A stretch of 64,000 nt of DNA from Modicisalibacter ilicicola DSM 19980 (lineage in GTDB: Bacteria > Pseudomonadota > Gammaproteobacteria > Pseudomonadales > Halomonadaceae): positions 83,354 to 147,353 of the forward strand of contig NZ_FQUJ01000003.1 in assembly GCF_900128925.1 (NCBI RefSeq). Direction: 5' to 3'. The position numbers were made by a program, and so were the translations under genes. This document shows, piece after piece, positions 61,316-64,000 of the stretch. The notes beneath the pieces were generated by a model. That model did no database searches, was not told the DNA's origin, and worked only from the letters and a program-made list of their open reading frames with translations. Every line of letters begins with the position of its first letter. The first letter of the stretch is position 1.

Positions 61316-63750
61316 GACTTGCCTCCGGAGGACTTACGCCCACCGCGACGGCTGCGCGGCGGCGCACCTCCCTGGCTCTTTTCGCGCTCCTGCTTGCCGG
61401 GTCGCGCCTTGCGCTTGCGGGGTTTCTTCTGGCCCGTCTTGGCGTCCTGAGGACCCGGGCCGGTCGCATTCGCCCTGGGCTTGCGCGGCTGACGCTGCTT
61501 GCGCGGCATCTCTTCGACCAGCTCGAAATCGATCTTGCGATCGTCGAGGTCGACCCGAGCCACCTGCACGGTGACCCCGTCGCCCAGGCGATAGGCGATA
61601 CCGCCCCGCTCCCCCTTGAGGCGATGCTTCTCGGGCTCGTAGTGGTAGTAGTCCGAGGGCAGCGATGTCACATGCACCAGGCCTTCGACGTAGACGTCAT
61701 TGAGGCGCACGAAGATGCCGAACTGGGTGACCGAGGCGATGGTGCCATCGAAGACCTCGCCGACCTTGTCGGACATGAACTCGCACTTGAGCCAGTCGGC
61801 GACGTCCCGGGTGGCATCGTCGGCACGCCGCTCGGTCATCGAACAGTGCTCGCCCAGTTCGACCATCTGCTCGAAGGTGTAGGGGCACCACTGGCTGGGC
61901 TTCTCCACCGGCGCGCCTTCGACCCGCTCGACGGTCGCCGTCTTGCGGGGGCCACGGATCACCGAACGGATCGCACGATGCACCAGCAGGTCCGGGTAGC
62001 GACGGATCGGCGAGGTGAAGTGTGCATAGGCCTGGTAGGCCAGCCCGAAGTGGCCTTCGTTCTGGGGGGAGTAGACCGCCTGACTCATCGAGCGCAGCAT
62101 CACCGTCTGGATGATGTCCGCGTCGGGGCGATCCTTGATCGCCTCGCGCAACGCCTGGAAATCCTGGGGTGTCGGCTCGTCTCCGCCGCCCAGGGACAGG
62201 CCCAGCTCGTTGAGGAACAGGCGCAACTTGTCGAGGCGTTCCGGCGACGGCGGCTGGTGGATGCGATACAGCGCCGGCAAGTCGTGCTTGTCGAGGAACC
62301 GCGCGGTGGCCACGTTGGCCGCCAGCATGCACTCCTCGATCAGCTTGTGGGCATCGTTGCGGGTGCGCGGCACGATGGCCTCGATCTTGCGCTCCGCATT
62401 GAAGAGGATCTCCGTCTCGGTGGTCTCGAAATCGATGGCACCGCGCTCGCTGCGCGATTCACGCAATATCTTGTAGAGCGCGTGCAGGTTCTTCAGGGAG
62501 GGCAGCAACGAGCGATAACGTTCGCACAGCGCCTGGCCCTCGGCGCTGTCCGGTGACTCGAGCATTTCACCCACCTGGTTGTAGGTCAGCCGGGCATGCG
62601 AGCGGATGACCGCCTCGTAGAACTTGTAGCGACTGATCGCGCCGCTCTTGGAGATGTTCATCTCGCAGACCAGGGTCAGGCGGTCGACCTCGGGATTCAG
62701 CGAGCAGAGGCCATTGGAGAGCAGCTCCGGCAGCATCGGCACCACTTGCCCCGGGAAATAAACCGAATTGCCACGGGTATGGCCCTCCTGATCGAGTGCC
62801 GAGCCGATGGGCACGTAGTGGGACACATCGGCGATGGCGACCAGCAGCTTCCAGCTCCCCGACCGGGTCTTCCAGGCGCAGACCGCATCGTCGAAGTCCT
62901 TGGCATCCTCGCCGTCGATGGTGACCAGCGGCGTGTCGCGCAGGTCGATACGGTGGTGCTTGTCCGACTCGGCCACCTCGGCGGACATGCCGGCGATCTC
63001 CTCCTCGACCTCCGGGGGGAAGTCGGCGGGAATGTCGTGGCTGCGGATGGCGATGTCGATCTCCATGCCGGGATCCATGCGCTCGCCAAGCACCTCGACG
63101 ACCTCGCCGACCGGTTGCACCCGAGTATCGGGCTGCTGGGTGATCTTGACCGAGACGACCTGCCCGTCCCTGGCGCCGCCGGTGGCCTTGTTGGGAATGA
63201 TCACTTCCAGCGGTATGCGTGAATTCTCGGGAATCAGCACGCTGAATTCACTGGTGCGTTCGCGATAGACCCCTACCAGGGTCTGAGTATTGCGTGCCAG
63301 TATTTCGACGATGGTCGCCTCGTCACGCCCCCGGCGGTCCCGGCCGCTGACGCGGGTCAGGACATGATCGCCGTGAAAGACACGGCGCATCTGCCGCGGG
63401 GGAATCACCAGGTCCGGCTTCTTGCCGTCGTCGCGAATCAGGAAGCCGAAGCCGTCCCGATGCCCCAGCACCTTGCCCTTGATCAGGTCGAGCTTGTCGA
63501 TCAGCGCATAGGCGCCCCGACGATTGCGCAGCACCTGGCCGTCGCGCTCCATGGCCGCCAGGCGGCGGCGCACCGCCTCCTGCTGGTCCTCGTCCTCCAG
63601 ACCCAGCATGCGGCTCATGTTCTCGTGGGTGATGGGCTTGCCATACTCCTCGAGTCGGGCCATCAGGTATTCGCGGCTCGGCACCGGCCGCTCGTATTTA
63701 TGGGCTTCGCGTTCCGCTTGCGGGTCGTCGCTCAACGTCCAATGATTCAT
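61312..63750 (-). CDS. rnr: Exoribonuclease R (RNase R)
   Basis: An 812-residue 3'-5' exoribonuclease for structured RNA. N-terminal winged helix (about 20-90), cold-shock domains (KGKVLGHRDGFGFLIRD near 92), the RNB domain with the metal-binding DGEDAKDFDDAVCAW near 273 and FTSPIRRYPDLLVHRAI near 586, and an S1 domain ending in a lysine/arginine-rich tail. Upstream neighbour of rlmB, as in E. coli. Confidence 0.96.
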   Translation of the reverse strand: MNHWTLSDDPQAEREAHKYERPVPSREYLMARLEEYGKPITHENMSRMLGLEDEDQQEAVRRRLAAMERDGQVLRNRRGAYALIDKLDLIKGKVLGHRDGFGFLIRDDGKKPDLVIPPRQMRRVFHGDHVLTRVSGRDRRGRDEATIVEILARNTQTLVGVYRERTSEFSVLIPENSRIPLEVIIPNKATGGARDGQVVSVKITQQPDTRVQPVGEVVEVLGERMDPGMEIDIAIRSHDIPADFPPEVEEEIAGMSAEVAESDKHHRIDLRDTPLVTIDGEDAKDFDDAVCAWKTRSGSWKLLVAIADVSHYVPIGSALDQEGHTRGNSVYFPGQVVPMLPELLSNGLCSLNPEVDRLTLVCEMNISKSGAISRYKFYEAVIRSHARLTYNQVGEMLESPDSAEGQALCERYRSLLPSLKNLHALYKILRESRSERGAIDFETTETEILFNAERKIEAIVPRTRNDAHKLIEECMLAANVATARFLDKHDLPALYRIHQPPSPERLDKLRLFLNELGLSLGGGDEPTPQDFQALREAIKDRPDADIIQTVMLRSMSQAVYSPQNEGHFGLAYQAYAHFTSPIRRYPDLLVHRAIRSVIRGPRKTATVERVEGAPVEKPSQWCPYTFEQMVELGEHCSMTERRADDATRDVADWLKCEFMSDKVGEVFDGTIASVTQFGIFVRLNDVYVEGLVHVTSLPSDYYHYEPEKHRLKGERGGIAYRLGDGVTVQVARVDLDDRKIDFELVEEMPRKQRQPRKPRANATGPGPQDAKTGQKKPRKRKARPGKQEREKSQGGAPPRSRRGGRKSSGGKS

Positions 63751-63884
63751 GAATGAGGCTTCCTTGAGAAAGAGTGGGCGTACAGCGGCAGGTGCGAGGC
63801 AATGTTGCGATAGGTTGTCATGGGCGCAGTATAGCGCCGCATGGGAAACGACCCAACCATCGCCACCCCGGCCGTATTTGTCTA

Positions 63885-63912
63885 TTGCATTTTAAAAAAG
63901 AATCGGTAAGAT
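63885..63912 (+). promoter_or_regulatory. Candidate promoter of the tRNA-Leu gene
   Basis: TTGCAT (63885-63890) and TAAGAT (63907-63912) with a 16-bp spacer, 12 bp upstream of the tRNA. A GC-rich discriminator follows the -10, as in stringently controlled tRNA promoters. Confidence 0.6.
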
Positions 63913-63924
63913 GCGTGGCCACTT

Positions 63925-64000
63925 GCCCAGATGGCGGAATTGGTAGACGCGCTAGCTTCAGGTGCTAGTGTCCTTACGGACGTGGAGGTTCAAGTCCTCT
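63925..64000 (+). tRNA. tRNA-Leu(CAG), cut by window end
   Basis: Acceptor GCCCAGA, D-arm GGCGGAATTGGTAGACGCGC, anticodon loop TTCAGGT with CAG at 63959-63961, and a long class II variable arm (TGTCCTTACGGACG) followed by the TTCAA T-loop. About ten bases of the 3' end lie beyond the window. Confidence 0.95.

Overview
The window reads as chromosomal DNA of a GC-rich gammaproteobacterium, most likely a Halomonadaceae member (Halomonas or a close relative). This is inferred from protein flavour and gene content: a Pseudomonas-like plsY-folB-folK-like ... cca-glpE-apaH-apaG-rsmA-pdxA-surA-lptD / amgK-murU block, a DUF6482 protein, a PHA repressor (phaR), a polyol ABC operon, and two complete Mrp-type Na+(K+)/H+ antiporter operons back to back, as suits a halophile or alkali-tolerant organism. 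No sequence search was run. Family names come from motifs and length, and several functions are inference.

Layout. 1-3.9 kb: an ECF42-type sigma factor cluster with DUF1428, two DGPF (YCII-like) proteins, a VOC protein, the sigma factor with its C-terminal TPR-like extension, and a DUF1772 membrane protein. Fragments of two further VOC genes flank the sigma gene, so the cluster is partly decayed. 3.9-6.0 kb: a 25-codon membrane ORF and an anchored nucleoside-hydrolase-like protein converge on the 5' fragment of a truncated RND adaptor gene. 6.1-19.2 kb: conserved housekeeping block (phospholipid, folate, tRNA CCA addition, ApaH/ApaG, RsmA, PdxA, SurA/LptD outer-membrane assembly, AmgK/MurU peptidoglycan recycling), interrupted by a nitronate monooxygenase gene whose last codons lie in a dispersed repeat. 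19.2-20.4 kb: OsmC and Coq7.

20.5-34.0 kb: a carbohydrate module. pgi and fructokinase (plus strand) converge on a nine-gene minus-strand polyol operon (binding protein, two permeases, ATPase, HAD phosphatase, sorbitol-type SDR, P-loop kinase, mannitol-type dehydrogenase, xylulokinase) with a SorC-family regulator upstream. Together they would import hexitols or pentitols, oxidise them to fructose or xylulose, phosphorylate them and pass fructose 6-phosphate to glucose 6-phosphate for the Entner-Doudoroff route. Between permease and ATPase sits a 97-bp tandem repeat made from the end of the permease gene.

34.2-40.5 kb: HIT protein, a MITE-like element, phosphoribulokinase without a visible RuBisCO, thioesterase, purD, phaR, rsmE, a lytic transglycosylase lipoprotein and DUF3429. 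40.6-52.5 kb: two divergent Mrp/Pha operons (mrpABCDEFG leftward, phaABCDEFG with fused AB rightward), the second with a candidate 37-codon leader ORF. 52.6-56.4 kb: hemH, an FeS-type photolyase-related gene coupled to a DCC-family gene, and two small unknowns. 56.4-63.8 kb: dnaB, a small exported protein with a 21-bp/7-residue tandem repeat, the rpsF-rpsR-DUF2232-rplI ribosomal operon with promoter and terminator, and rnr-rlmB. The window ends inside a tRNA-Leu(CAG).

I see no prophage, CRISPR array, complete IS or obvious defence system. The least explained items are the small dispersed repeats (7.7, 34.6, 40.6 kb), the smoG-end tandem repeat, and the repeat protein upstream of dnaB.
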